Shown here: positions 8,671-16,823 of the stretch, in pieces | Numbering within the stretch: the stretch's first letter is position 1 | Layout: each line of letters starts with the position of its first letter | Origin: Nostoc favosum CHAB5714 | Lineage (GTDB): Bacteria > Cyanobacteriota > Cyanobacteriia > Cyanobacteriales > Nostocaceae | Length of the DNA stretch: 64,000 nt | Assembly: GCF_020829495.1 (NCBI RefSeq) | Contig: NZ_JAIVFQ010000010.1 | Location: 62,001 to 126,000, forward strand | Direction: 5' to 3' | Translations under genes and position numbers: made by a program | Notes under the pieces: model-generated | Databases searched by the model: none | Seen by the model: only the letters and a program-made list of their open reading frames with translations | Told to the model about the DNA's origin: nothing

Positions 8671-9324
8671 TTAATTTCCTAAAATTCCTCTTTCGTTTTC
8701 CGCAATCAGTGTTTGCAGCCGGATCGAGATGACAGCAGGAGCGCTAAGTGAACGCCGCTCCAGACTTTCCAATGCAATTTGGTCGTGCAATTCCTGAAGC
8801 TGGTCATGGGTTTGCTGAAGTCGAGTTAGGCTGCTTTCTAACTGTTGTTGCGCCAGCTCTCGATAACGTGGTGTTTGCACTTGTTGAATAACCTGCAATG
8901 CTTGCACCAGTTGGTCAACCAAATCTAGAACAGTGTGCAATGTTTCGAGCAAGTCTGGAGTGAAAGTTGATTCCTGTTGGGCAATTTGTGTCGCAATCTG
9001 CCCAATGGCTTGAGCCTGTAGCTGAACCGATCGCCATAGAGATTGAGAAGTATCAGGAATTCGGTTATTAAAGTAGCTGATATGACTTAAAAAAACATCT
9101 TTTTCCAGTAAATTCGCTGAAGTTGCTGAAGAGCTTATTTTTTGGCCTTCGAGTTGCACGTACCAAGAAGCGATCGCCAATACAACAATCACTGCGCCGC
9201 TAAATAGAACAATTAAACGTATTCCTAGCCACAAAACAAAGCTAATATAACCAATTAATAGACCAGCCACTAAGAATTGAGTGTGAGACAGTTGAAAAGG
9301 ATTGCCCCTGGGTTGAGTCATCAT
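8671..9324 (-). CDS. Membrane protein with C-terminal coiled coil, unknown function
   Basis: I start at the ATG at 9324. The longer frame from 9543 begins in a mobile repeat and its first 73 residues are probably not translated. The 217-residue product has two adjacent hydrophobic segments (FLVAGLLIGYISFVLWLGI and LIVLFSGAVIVVLAIASWYV) and a long helical region rich in Gln/Leu (LLETLHTVLDLVDQLVQALQ, then LQQTHDQLQELHDQ). It is 5 bp upstream of the VWA/solute-binding gene, so the two are co-transcribed. The protein could transmit a signal from that partner across the membrane, but this is inference from position and topology. Confidence 0.65.
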   Translation of the reverse strand: MMTQPRGNPFQLSHTQFLVAGLLIGYISFVLWLGIRLIVLFSGAVIVVLAIASWYVQLEGQKISSSATSANLLEKDVFLSHISYFNNRIPDTSQSLWRSVQLQAQAIGQIATQIAQQESTFTPDLLETLHTVLDLVDQLVQALQVIQQVQTPRYRELAQQQLESSLTRLQQTHDQLQELHDQIALESLERRSLSAPAVISIRLQTLIAENERGILGN

Positions 9325-9495
9325 TCTAGAAATTAATTTTGTTAGCGGATTGCCGATGTGCGATCGCACTTCTTTAGCTGTGATAAATTTGGCATATGCG
9401 AAAGTAATGAATTCGTTGACAGCAAAGCTTTTGCAAACGATGAAATCATTTGCAGAGTATGCAATTAACGTTTGAGAATACCGAACCGTATTGAG

Positions 9496-9640
9496 ATATC
9501 CCGGCTGATTACTTACTAAACCCCAAGAACCCCACCCCGCCAAAGCTATGCTTTGTCTCCCCTCCCCGCTTGCGGGGAGGGGATTAAGGGGTGGGGTGCA
9601 ATGACTGTGGGAATCATAACTAATTATGCGGACATGATAT
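9496..9640. mobile_element. MITE-like element, ATATCATGTCCG family
   Basis: The right end is CGGACATGATAT. The left end is a 4-bp-deleted form of the same terminus (ATATCCCGG). The interior carries GAACCCCACCCCGCC and a GGGGAGGGG hairpin. It matches the inverted copy at 56379-56523. It supplies the false N-terminal extension of the neighbouring coiled-coil gene. Confidence 0.75.
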
Positions 9641-9823
9641 AAGAGAAAATCAAGGGTTTCAAATGGTGAAAAAGAGACGTAGCAGTGCTACATCTCTACA
9701 AGGGTTCTGGATAACGCATATTTTTTGCTCATGCCCGGAAATGCGATCGCAGTCAATGCGATCGCTGTGGCCCATTGCAGACTTTTAAGCAAAAATGCAT
9801 TTAGAAAGCGAACAAAGTCCTGA

Positions 9824-10333
9824 CTAGGCAAAGATGAAGTCTCTAGAGAGACTGACATTGGTAGTGTCTTGAACGTTAGCAATCAAGTCAATGCCATAGT
9901 AAATTTGTGTGTCTAGAGCAAAACCGCCACTCAAGTCTGCATTCCCAAAAGAGTATAGACTAGAGAAACCCCCGGCTAAAATGAAATCAGAAGAGGGGTT
10001 CCAGTCAGTAATGGTAGCGTAACCAAGACCTTGGTATTCAACACCGAAGGGACTGCCAATAACGAAAGTATCAGAACCAGCACCACCAACCAGAGTGTCG
10101 AATTCTACTAAGCCACCGTTTCCAGAGCCGGACAATATATCGTTACCATCTCCGCCATAAAGGATGTCATCCTGATTGCCGCCGAACAATATATCGTTGC
10201 CAGCAAAGCCAAACAATATATCGTAGCCGTCGTAATCAAACAAACCAGAGCCAACGGGGTAGCCACTGATAACGTCGTCACCGTCGGTGCCAGAGAGTAC
10301 ATCGCTGAACGAAGTGCCATCAATAATAGCCAT
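9824..10333 (-). CDS. Hemolysin-type (RTX) calcium-binding repeat protein
   Basis: A 169-residue protein with at least four GGxGxDxL-type nonapeptide repeats (GTDGDDVISG, FAGNDILFGG, GGDGNDILSGSG, GGAGSDTFVIG), which form a calcium-binding beta roll. There is no N-terminal signal peptide; RTX proteins usually leave by a type I secretion system using a C-terminal signal, and the C-terminal part here (NVQDTTNVSLSRDFIFA) could be that signal. AAGGAGA lies about 8 bases before the ATG. It is short for the family and has no catalytic domain. No secretion genes are adjacent, and its link to the flanking CHAT/VWA genes is only positional. Confidence 0.88.
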   Translation of the reverse strand: MAIIDGTSFSDVLSGTDGDDVISGYPVGSGLFDYDGYDILFGFAGNDILFGGNQDDILYGGDGNDILSGSGNGGLVEFDTLVGGAGSDTFVIGSPFGVEYQGLGYATITDWNPSSDFILAGGFSSLYSFGNADLSGGFALDTQIYYGIDLIANVQDTTNVSLSRDFIFA

Positions 10334-10412
10334 TTGAGTTTCTCCTTGATTTAAATCGAGTTAAGGCAAAGGTATTTGGATAAATCTTCCATCACCTCAT
10401 TGGTACGCAATC

Positions 10413-10521
10413 CAATACTTTTCGGTTAAGGGGGAAAGGATTTGAATTCACCTTTACCCTTTGCCCTTTAACCAATTAAGAGACTAACAGGGAGTAGTTT
10501 ACGCTTATCCGAAAAGTATTG
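10413..10521. mobile_element. Small element with 13-bp terminal inverted repeats
   Basis: CAATACTTTTCGG at 10413-10425 and its exact reverse complement CCGAAAAGTATTG at 10509-10521 bound about 109 bp without coding capacity. The termini look like those of a MITE. I find no second copy in the window. Confidence 0.55.
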
Positions 10522-10546
10522 ACTCAAGAGACAATGCTTTTTACCC

Positions 10547-10699
10547 CAATACACTTGGGTTAAGCCCAAAAAATTAAATTATGTAGTTTTCAAGCCTTTG
10601 TTGGGTTTCACTGCGTTCAAACGCCACTTTGCTCTAGTCGGGAAACCCGCCCACACAAGTGGCTCCCCAACCTACAATTATTCTTAACCCAAGCGTATT
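10547..10699. mobile_element. MITE-like element with CTTGGGTTAAG ends and 11-bp flanking direct repeats
   Basis: ACACTTGGGTTAAG (10551-10564) and CTTAACCCAAGCGT (10683-10696) are inverted repeats with one mismatch. The element is flanked by an exact direct repeat GCTTTTTACCC at 10536-10546 and 10700-10710, which looks like a target duplication. It has no coding capacity. Confidence 0.6.
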
Positions 10700-10869
10700 G
10701 CTTTTTACCCTACAAAGGACTATCGGAGGCTAGAGTAAAAATCGCCCGAATTTTTACGTAACTTTACAAACAAATATTTTTGTATCGGACAGGTGAAAGC
10801 TTGCTTCTTTGTAAACCAACAAGAGGTCTTTGTCTTAAGTTGTTTTAGGATGAACGCAATCAGCAATTG

Positions 10870-11140
10870 CGATCGCCGAAATAACAAATGCAGTCGCCGA
10901 TATAACAAATGCGGTCGCCGATATAACAAATGCAGTCGCCGATATAACAAATGCAGTCGCCGATATAACAAATGCAGTCGCCGATATAACAAATGCGTAC
11001 GCCGATATAACAAATGCGTACGCCGATATAACAAATGCAGTCGCCGAAATAGCAAATGCGTACGCCGATATAACAAATGCGGTCGCCGATATAACAAATG
11101 CGTACGCCGATATAACAAATGCAGTCGCCGAAATCACAAT
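10870..11140. repeat. 21-bp tandem repeat array, about 13 units
   Basis: Units of the form GTCGCCGATATAACAAATGC plus one variable base, head to tail with no spacers. Junction variants GTCGCC and TACGCC alternate irregularly. The period of 21 equals two helical turns and seven codons, so several frames stay open on both strands. It is not a CRISPR array because there are no unique spacers. It probably changes by slippage. Confidence 0.92.
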
Positions 11141-11201
11141 GATAAGTAAGTGGGTCAAATTACAGCAGTTTTCATGTATTTGAACCACATCTGTAGTAGG
11201 A

Positions 11202-11426
11202 GTAAAGCGCATTGCTCATACGTGTCAACTTAACGTGAAACCCAAGTCATAACGTGATATTGAGTTCATTCACTTACCACTACGATCCGCGTCACCCCAC
11301 CCCAGTTTTGTCTAAAGCCAAAACTTCCCCTCCCGAAGAGCGGGGAGGGGATTGAGGGGTGGGGTAAAATGCCTGTGGGATAAGCGTTTGAGCTGAAGTT
11401 GACACCAATGAGCAATGCGCTTTACC
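11202..11426. mobile_element. Element with about 30-bp imperfect inverted termini
   Basis: GTAAAGCGCATTGCTCA plus TGTCAACTT near 11202-11231 pairs with AAGTTGACACC plus TGAGCAATGCGCTTTAC near 11396-11426. The interior holds the GGGGAGGGG hairpin segment also present in the ATATCATGTCCG family. A related terminus (CACGTTAAGTTGACACC) recurs near 59840. Confidence 0.65.
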
Positions 11427-11439
11427 CTTACCGCGTGGT

Positions 11440-14127
11440 TTATTGTTGATTAGGACAAGGAACGTCTTTCACCAGATCAAATCTCAATTTATCATTTACA
11501 GTAACGATCGCACGAGTGGTAAGTTCTCTGCGATCGCCCCTCTCATCAAAACTAATCGTTAAGCCTTCGATAATCGCACTAGATGCTGCTACCCCAGGTA
11601 TAATTCCTGTCTGAGACAATTTCTGCTGAATATCCTGTCGAGTCACGGGTGAAGTTGATAATTTAATAGCTTGCAACACCGCTTGAACAGCCTCATATGC
11701 TAAGGCTGTCCGTCGATTTAAATCACCGCCCCAGTATTCATTGATTTGTTTCGCAAACGCTGCTGCACCACATTGCTTTTGATGCCAGTCAACGGCAAGG
11801 AATAAGCGATTTACTGTGGTATCTTTAGCCTGATTAATAACTTCTTGGAGATATAGGCTATTTGCCCCTAAAACTGGTTTTTCTCCATTATTCAATTTGA
11901 TGATATTGATTGCTTTTTGAAACGCTCTAGTATCGTTAGTCTGCCCATCAGGCAATACTGCCAGAGCATCTGCATCTTTCACCTGCGGCGGAAGTTGACT
12001 AGCATCGAAGTTTGGATCAGATAAATCAAACGTAGCAATTACACCTCCCTTAAATGCTTTGAGAACCTGAACAAACTGATCAAACAAATCTTTGCTAAAC
12101 GACTCTCTACTGTTGTAAAAAACAACCACTTTTGGCTGAGGCTTTTTGAGAACATCGACTAAATACTGTACCAGACTATAGGCTTCTACTCGAGTTGATG
12201 AAACAGTTCTAAAGAATACTTTATTGGGATCGCCACCGCAGTATGGATTCGATTGGAGGTTAACAACGGTGCTGGTGGGAGAAATAAGCACAAGCTCTTT
12301 CGATGAATAAACCTTCAAAGCTGCACAGGTATTGGGAGAAGTGTAGTGCCCCACCACAGCGAGAATTTTGGCATCGTTGGAGAGGATTTTTGCAACCTGC
12401 TGGGCTTGATCAGGGCTATTGCTATCGTTAGCAATAACCACTTGTAAGTTGATCTCCTGCTTGACGGCTATATCTTGTGCTTGAGCGACTCCAAATAGGA
12501 TACTCAATCCGGCATCAAGATTCAATGGCGCGGTAACAGCAATGGTGTAAATTGGCAAATTCGGGTTTTGAATATGCCGAATATTCACAAAAGCATTGTT
12601 ACGATAAATCAGGATTTCTGGATCTTGTAGCGCTGCTAAAGCCGGTTGACTAAGAACTTGAACCCCTTTATTTTGTTTTGCCTGATTACGCAGCTGATCA
12701 AAAATCGCCACCGCCGATTCATAGTTCCCTTGAGCAAATGCATCAATACCTTGCTTCTTTAATGAAAGATATGGTTCACTCAGTTTTACTTTACTATTAG
12801 CAATTGGCTGTTTACCATAGCTAATGAATTTCTCTATATTGTCAACAATTGGCTGTTGGCAGATTGAGGGAAAAATCTGACAGCGGTTGATCACAATTAG
12901 GGTAACTACACCGATGATTCCAGCCAAAGCAGCAAATCCAATCACTAGATAAAGACGAAGGAGGCGAGATCGCAAGCGGGACACTGGTGATGGGGGTGGC
13001 GGGGGAGTTGGGGCAGGCCAAACTAACTCTGGTTGATTCGGATTCAGGCAAACAGTGGGTAGCCAAGATGCGGCTGGAAAAATGCTTTGTATAGATTCGA
13101 GGCGATCGCGAGCCTCACGCACTGCCAGACAAAGAGGTGTACCCTGAGAAAATTCCTTCAAAAAGTACAGCAAGAATAGGCAGGCAATCCGATCCGGCAC
13201 AGGTTCCCGCATCACGATCACAGCTGGCACATTCAACCCTACCAAAAAATCTGCAATCCCTAACCCATCACAGGAATTGAAGATTGCCAACTTTAAACCT
13301 CTCGTTACCGCTTTCGTTAAGCTTTGACGTAACGCATGTAACGGTAAAAAATTGCCCTGACTAATTTGGATCTGTCCACTTGTTCCCTGACTGGAACTAT
13401 GTCCTGCAAAAAACAAGATATCCCAATCTTCATCAAATAACAGGCCAGACAGAGTTTCTTCACTCGGCTCTGATTGCGTAATAATTTCTGCTCCACGCTG
13501 TTTGAGGATCTCTAATGCTGCTTGATCTTGTTCTAGTTGTAAACCACCCTGAGAACTACCGAAAATGGCTAAAACTTTGACCGGTGCCTCTAAAGTGGCG
13601 ACTTGAGGACGAAAGTTCGTGAACAAAGCAAACTCGCCATTGGGTAGGTTGGTAAATAAATCCCAGACATGCCAGGGTAGCCTACGCAGAAGTTCATTTT
13701 GGTTGTCATCTCGTGTCGGACATCTAATGATAATTGGCACAGATTGATCGGTTCTGACTCTGGTATTTGCCCGAATGCGATCGCGCAAACTGCTAAACGC
13801 TCTATCCTGAAACCATCTTCTACAATAGTCCTCTAGCCTTTGAGTTCTTTGTCTCCAATTTTCGAGATTGGCTACGTTCGTTACTTGTCCAGAAACCGCT
13901 TGCAGTTGACGACTGCCCTCTAGTGATATATTTTGCCACTCTTGATATAACTGCGGTATTTCAGGTGCAGCAGGAATAAGAGGCAAATCATCATGTTCTT
14001 GAATAATTTGACCATCTTCTAAAATCTGAAGCGACACAGAGAAACCGTCAACGAAGCTACCAGCACTAATTCGGAGAACGACAGCGACGTTTTGAGGGAG
14101 TTGAGGGCTAGAGGGAGGTTTAGCCAT
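11440..14127 (-). CDS. CHAT protease domain - transmembrane - periplasmic ligand-binding fusion protein
   Basis: An 895-residue protein starting at the ATG at 14127. Residues about 180-360 are a CHAT caspase-like domain: KVLAIFGSSQGGLQLEQDQA, the catalytic His in LFFAGHSSS (about His243) and Cys in AIFNSCDG (about Cys286). A Pro-rich linker leads to one transmembrane helix (about 389-413, LVIGFAALAGIIGVVTLIVI). A short TPR-like segment follows, then a type-1 periplasmic binding domain of the Leu/Ile/Val-binding class (IYTIAVTAPLNL, AVVGHYTSPNTCAALKVY, VVFYNSRESFSKDLFDQF). The design puts a ligand sensor outside and a protease inside. It lies downstream of a DUF1822 gene and a sigma-like gene on the same strand. 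Confidence 0.88.
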   Translation of the reverse strand: MAKPPSSPQLPQNVAVVLRISAGSFVDGFSVSLQILEDGQIIQEHDDLPLIPAAPEIPQLYQEWQNISLEGSRQLQAVSGQVTNVANLENWRQRTQRLEDYCRRWFQDRAFSSLRDRIRANTRVRTDQSVPIIIRCPTRDDNQNELLRRLPWHVWDLFTNLPNGEFALFTNFRPQVATLEAPVKVLAIFGSSQGGLQLEQDQAALEILKQRGAEIITQSEPSEETLSGLLFDEDWDILFFAGHSSSQGTSGQIQISQGNFLPLHALRQSLTKAVTRGLKLAIFNSCDGLGIADFLVGLNVPAVIVMREPVPDRIACLFLLYFLKEFSQGTPLCLAVREARDRLESIQSIFPAASWLPTVCLNPNQPELVWPAPTPPPPPSPVSRLRSRLLRLYLVIGFAALAGIIGVVTLIVINRCQIFPSICQQPIVDNIEKFISYGKQPIANSKVKLSEPYLSLKKQGIDAFAQGNYESAVAIFDQLRNQAKQNKGVQVLSQPALAALQDPEILIYRNNAFVNIRHIQNPNLPIYTIAVTAPLNLDAGLSILFGVAQAQDIAVKQEINLQVVIANDSNSPDQAQQVAKILSNDAKILAVVGHYTSPNTCAALKVYSSKELVLISPTSTVVNLQSNPYCGGDPNKVFFRTVSSTRVEAYSLVQYLVDVLKKPQPKVVVFYNSRESFSKDLFDQFVQVLKAFKGGVIATFDLSDPNFDASQLPPQVKDADALAVLPDGQTNDTRAFQKAINIIKLNNGEKPVLGANSLYLQEVINQAKDTTVNRLFLAVDWHQKQCGAAAFAKQINEYWGGDLNRRTALAYEAVQAVLQAIKLSTSPVTRQDIQQKLSQTGIIPGVAASSAIIEGLTISFDERGDRRELTTRAIVTVNDKLRFDLVKDVPCPNQQ

Positions 14128-14208
14128 AAACAACAGGGGGAGAGCGCCTGGAGGTAAAGAATTTATTCATTAGATAAGCACGATTAAGCTTGGCTATGCA
14201 AGAGAAAG

Positions 14209-15327
14209 TTAAACAATAAAACTCTCGGTAAAGCTAGCATCATTGAGAACGACACGGGCACTAAAGCGATCGCCTCCGTCCGCCGTAAATTTAAACTGCA
14301 TATAGTGATCTTGCTGTCGCGATTTCACTTCTTCAAAAAACGGATTTCCGGTTTCATCCAGCACGATCAGCTTTAATCCCAACGGCAGATGAGACAGTTG
14401 CCCCTGAGGATACACCCGCAGGAGAATTAACATCTTGCCATCTGACTTAGGCAAAATACCGACCATTAGTACTATAGGATGCCCGATCAGATAAATTCCT
14501 AAATCTTTGGCACTGATCACTGGACAGTCCGGATGTTGAGGATCTAGTTCCCATAAAAACTCAGCCGACTGCCAGCGAATTTCATCATTTTGAGTAGTTT
14601 GGAGCAGATTTACCAAAGCTTCCTGGGGATTTAGATGAACCGGAATGGATTGCACCAAATTAGAAGACTGTCCGCGATAGAGTTGTTCAACCCGTTGGCG
14701 AATGGGGTCGTCACCTCGTTGCAACTGTGGCTGATAAAGTTGTAAAATCTCTCCTTTGATAGTACTAAGTAACTCTTGGGGGGGTTGCCAATCAGGTTCA
14801 AATCTTCTTTTGAGCCATTGTCTAAGTTGAACCATTGGTTGTGGCGATCGCTCTAACGTCAAACGATCAAGCAATACATCGAGCGGTTGGAAATAGCTGC
14901 GTGGTACTTCCGACACTGATACGGATTCCACAAATCCTAAAATTTGCCCTTCTCGGTAGGGTTCATCGAGTTGAATCATCACGTAGCCAAGGCGTTCTGA
15001 CCACACTTCTTTAGGAACTTTGCATTTGCGATCGCTCCTTTGAAGCGAACGACACTCTAAAAAGCCTTGCAAACTGGGAATATATAAGTCTGCAATGTTT
15101 TCTAACAGGCGATCGAGGGGATTCCAACTATGACTGGCTTCTAAATCAGTATCAATGCCTAACAGTTGCAAATAACGCCCAGTCACTAACACAGCCAGCG
15201 TATTCCGATAAACTTGTTGCGATCGCTCTTGGGTTGGCTGTTGTTGGGCAAACTGGTAAGCCTGCTTGCGGTCAGTCCCCGTAATCGGAATTGCGATCGG
15301 AATGAATTTTACTGGGGTATCAATCAT
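14209..15327 (-). CDS. DUF1822 family protein
   Basis: A 372-residue soluble protein with the cyanobacterial DUF1822 pattern: FAQQQPTQERSQQVYRNTLA near the N-terminus, RYLQLLGIDTDLEASHSWNP, and a C-terminal beta-rich part (GIYLIGHPIVLMVGILPKSD, LLRVYPQGQLSHLPLGLKL). The function of the family is unknown. I start at the ATG at 15327; the TTG at 15339 is less likely. DUF1822 genes recur between a sigma-70-like gene and a CHAT-domain gene in cyanobacteria as far as I know, and that order is exactly what is seen here. It may be the cytosolic substrate or regulator of the CHAT protease, which is inference. Confidence 0.85.
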   Translation of the reverse strand: MIDTPVKFIPIAIPITGTDRKQAYQFAQQQPTQERSQQVYRNTLAVLVTGRYLQLLGIDTDLEASHSWNPLDRLLENIADLYIPSLQGFLECRSLQRSDRKCKVPKEVWSERLGYVMIQLDEPYREGQILGFVESVSVSEVPRSYFQPLDVLLDRLTLERSPQPMVQLRQWLKRRFEPDWQPPQELLSTIKGEILQLYQPQLQRGDDPIRQRVEQLYRGQSSNLVQSIPVHLNPQEALVNLLQTTQNDEIRWQSAEFLWELDPQHPDCPVISAKDLGIYLIGHPIVLMVGILPKSDGKMLILLRVYPQGQLSHLPLGLKLIVLDETGNPFFEEVKSRQQDHYMQFKFTADGGDRFSARVVLNDASFTESFIV

Positions 15328-15367
15328 GATTAGTGTCAAAGAAAACGTCTAGAAACTTTTCGCAATC

Positions 15368-16105
15368 TTATTCAGGCAATAACTGCCTGAAAATACGGAA
15401 ACATCGTGTCCGACAAAATCTCCTCAGCGCCGACGGTTCGACTCCATACTCTTGGGCGATCGCATTCCAAGAAAACTCCCCTGAATCGCCCAACACCTTC
15501 AAGATATGAATCAACAAGACCTGACAGTTAACATTGGGATGACTCTGCATTCGACAATTGATGAACAGATGCGGATTATTTCGCACTAACTCTAGCCATT
15601 CTTGGATTGTTTCATGCCAACGATCAGGCTCTGGCGCAGGAGGATAAATCCACTCATTATCTTCTTCATCTGCTGGAGAATTTAACCGTCTTCTCTCTTC
15701 CTTAGCTCTTTCTCGAATGACATCCTGAATCATCCCTTTCAGCCTTTGGTTAAACCAGGTGACAAAGCTTGCCTGTGCTGGGTTATACCTGTAGCAAAGA
15801 TGTTCCGTAAACCATACCCAGGTTCGTGATAGAGCTTCACTATAGACATCCGGTGATATCCCTCCACCGTGCCAAATTAACTTGGAAGACCACATCATAT
15901 GAATAATCAGCTTCTTTGCCTGATTGGGGTCATCAGTTTGACATATTTGCTCAAATAGCCATTCACGAGCAGGAATATCGTTCATGATTTCCCGGATCTG
16001 TTCTTGTTGCTGTAATAGCCTGCTCCTTTCAATTGGATTATTTAAAGCAGCCTGAAGCAAGCAAATTAGAGGGGGAGCAATAATCTTATTACACATAGAG
16101 GTCAT
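15368..16105 (-). CDS. Sigma-70-family-like transcription factor of the CHAT/DUF1822 locus
   Basis: A 245-residue protein. The N-terminal half has region-2-like helices (SRTWVWFTEHLCYRYNPAQA followed by SFVTWFNQRLKGMIQDVIRE), and the C-terminus has a region-4-like helix-turn-helix (FSWNAIAQEYGVEPSALRRF followed by CRTRCFRIFRQLL). It is therefore like group-4/ECF sigma factors but with a long N-terminal extension. It would direct RNA polymerase to a regulon, perhaps including its own operon. It is the first gene of the minus-strand set. How the sensor-protease two genes downstream would control it is not visible. Confidence 0.8.
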   Translation of the reverse strand: MTSMCNKIIAPPLICLLQAALNNPIERSRLLQQQEQIREIMNDIPAREWLFEQICQTDDPNQAKKLIIHMMWSSKLIWHGGGISPDVYSEALSRTWVWFTEHLCYRYNPAQASFVTWFNQRLKGMIQDVIRERAKEERRRLNSPADEEDNEWIYPPAPEPDRWHETIQEWLELVRNNPHLFINCRMQSHPNVNCQVLLIHILKVLGDSGEFSWNAIAQEYGVEPSALRRFCRTRCFRIFRQLLPE

Positions 16106-16262
16106 CCAGACCCCATCAGTTTAGGTTTAAATATCATGACAGTACCTAACCTCCCCTTACTTGCCTGATGGGTTATCGGAGTTAGAGACAGGGGTAATTC
16201 AAATTATTTACAAAACTTTATTTTTGAAGGCGTGAATTTTGAATTGTTAATCTTGCCCACTT

Positions 16263-16381
16263 ATATCATGTCCGGCAAATTGCTTATGATATGTCATTGC
16301 GAACGAAGTGAAGCAATCGCAGAGTCCTTGTGATTGCTTCACTTCGTTCGCAATTGACTTGTGTTCAACCGGACATGATAT
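16263..16381. mobile_element. MITE-like element with perfect ATATCATGTCCGG termini
   Basis: 13-bp perfect terminal inverted repeats (16263-16275 and 16369-16381) enclose a nested perfect 22-bp hairpin whose arms include GAACGAAGTGAAGCAATC. Its ends match those of the elements at 9496 and 56379, but its interior is unrelated to theirs. It is non-coding and presumably moved by a transposase encoded elsewhere. Confidence 0.85.
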
Positions 16382-16432
16382 TACTTAGTACAGATGCAGC
16401 ATAAAATCGTGGCGAATTGAGGGTTGAAATTT

Positions 16433-16630
16433 AACTAGTTCCGTGGGTTTAAGTCCCCCGGTTCAATAAAAATTTTGTTTTGTGTTGGGGTTAAATCCCC
16501 ATTACAAAACAAAATTTACGAAAGCGTTGCGGGGCGTTCGCGTTTAGCGTCTCTAAGAGTTGCCCATTACGAATTACGTTAGCGCAGCGTTAGCGACGCA
16601 GGAGCGTCATTACGAATTACGAATTATTTA
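16433..16630 (+). repeat. Long-hairpin repeat family, copy 2 (most complete)
   Basis: The core is a perfect 14-bp inverted repeat, AAATTTTGTTTTGT (16470-16483) and ACAAAACAAAATTT (16504-16517). Its loop itself contains GGGG/CCCC. Flanks carry AACTAGTTCCGTGGG and repeated ATTACGAATTACG. Copies lie at 4752-4897 and, inverted, 35279-35441. Confidence 0.88.
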
Positions 16631-16823
16631 ATGAAACGTTGTACTTAGAACAGGCGACTTAATCATTATTGCTGGTGAAGAGCAGGGAAAGCAGGGGAGC
16701 AGGGGGAGATCAGGGAATGAGGGAGTGAGGGAGAAGAATTAATAACCAATGCCCAATGCCCTGTTTGGCCAATGCCCCATACTTCGACGCCGCTCAGTAC
16801 AAGTGCCCCATGCCCAATGCCCA

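Larger units (their letters stand above)
10334..11439. other. Gene-free 1.1-kb repeat cluster
   Basis: No credible gene. The stretch contains at least four separate repeat structures listed individually: two small inverted-repeat elements, a 21-bp tandem array and a larger inverted-repeat element. Apparent frames across the tandem array are open only because the period is a multiple of three. Confidence 0.75.
16106..16823. other. Spacer with two mobile repeats, no gene
   Basis: It holds a 119-bp inverted-repeat element (16263-16381), a long-hairpin repeat (16433-16630) and G/A-rich and CCCAATGCC short repeats (about 16685-16822). I see no gene. Confidence 0.7.

Noticed and set aside
9325-9543. 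N-terminal extension of the coiled-coil membrane protein
   Set aside because: It starts with TTG inside a mobile element, and its residues derive from that repeat.
9688-9882. Small minus-strand frame overlapping the RTX gene end
   Set aside because: No domain and no ribosome site; it is a shadow frame.
10870-11140. Possible CRISPR array
   Set aside because: Units are directly adjacent with no unique spacers, and no cas genes are present.
10720-11212. Three long frames across the 21-bp array (both strands) with heptapeptide repeats such as RRYNKCS or ISATAFV
   Set aside because: They stay open because the repeat length is a multiple of three and the unit lacks stops. No ribosome site or non-repeat domain supports translation.
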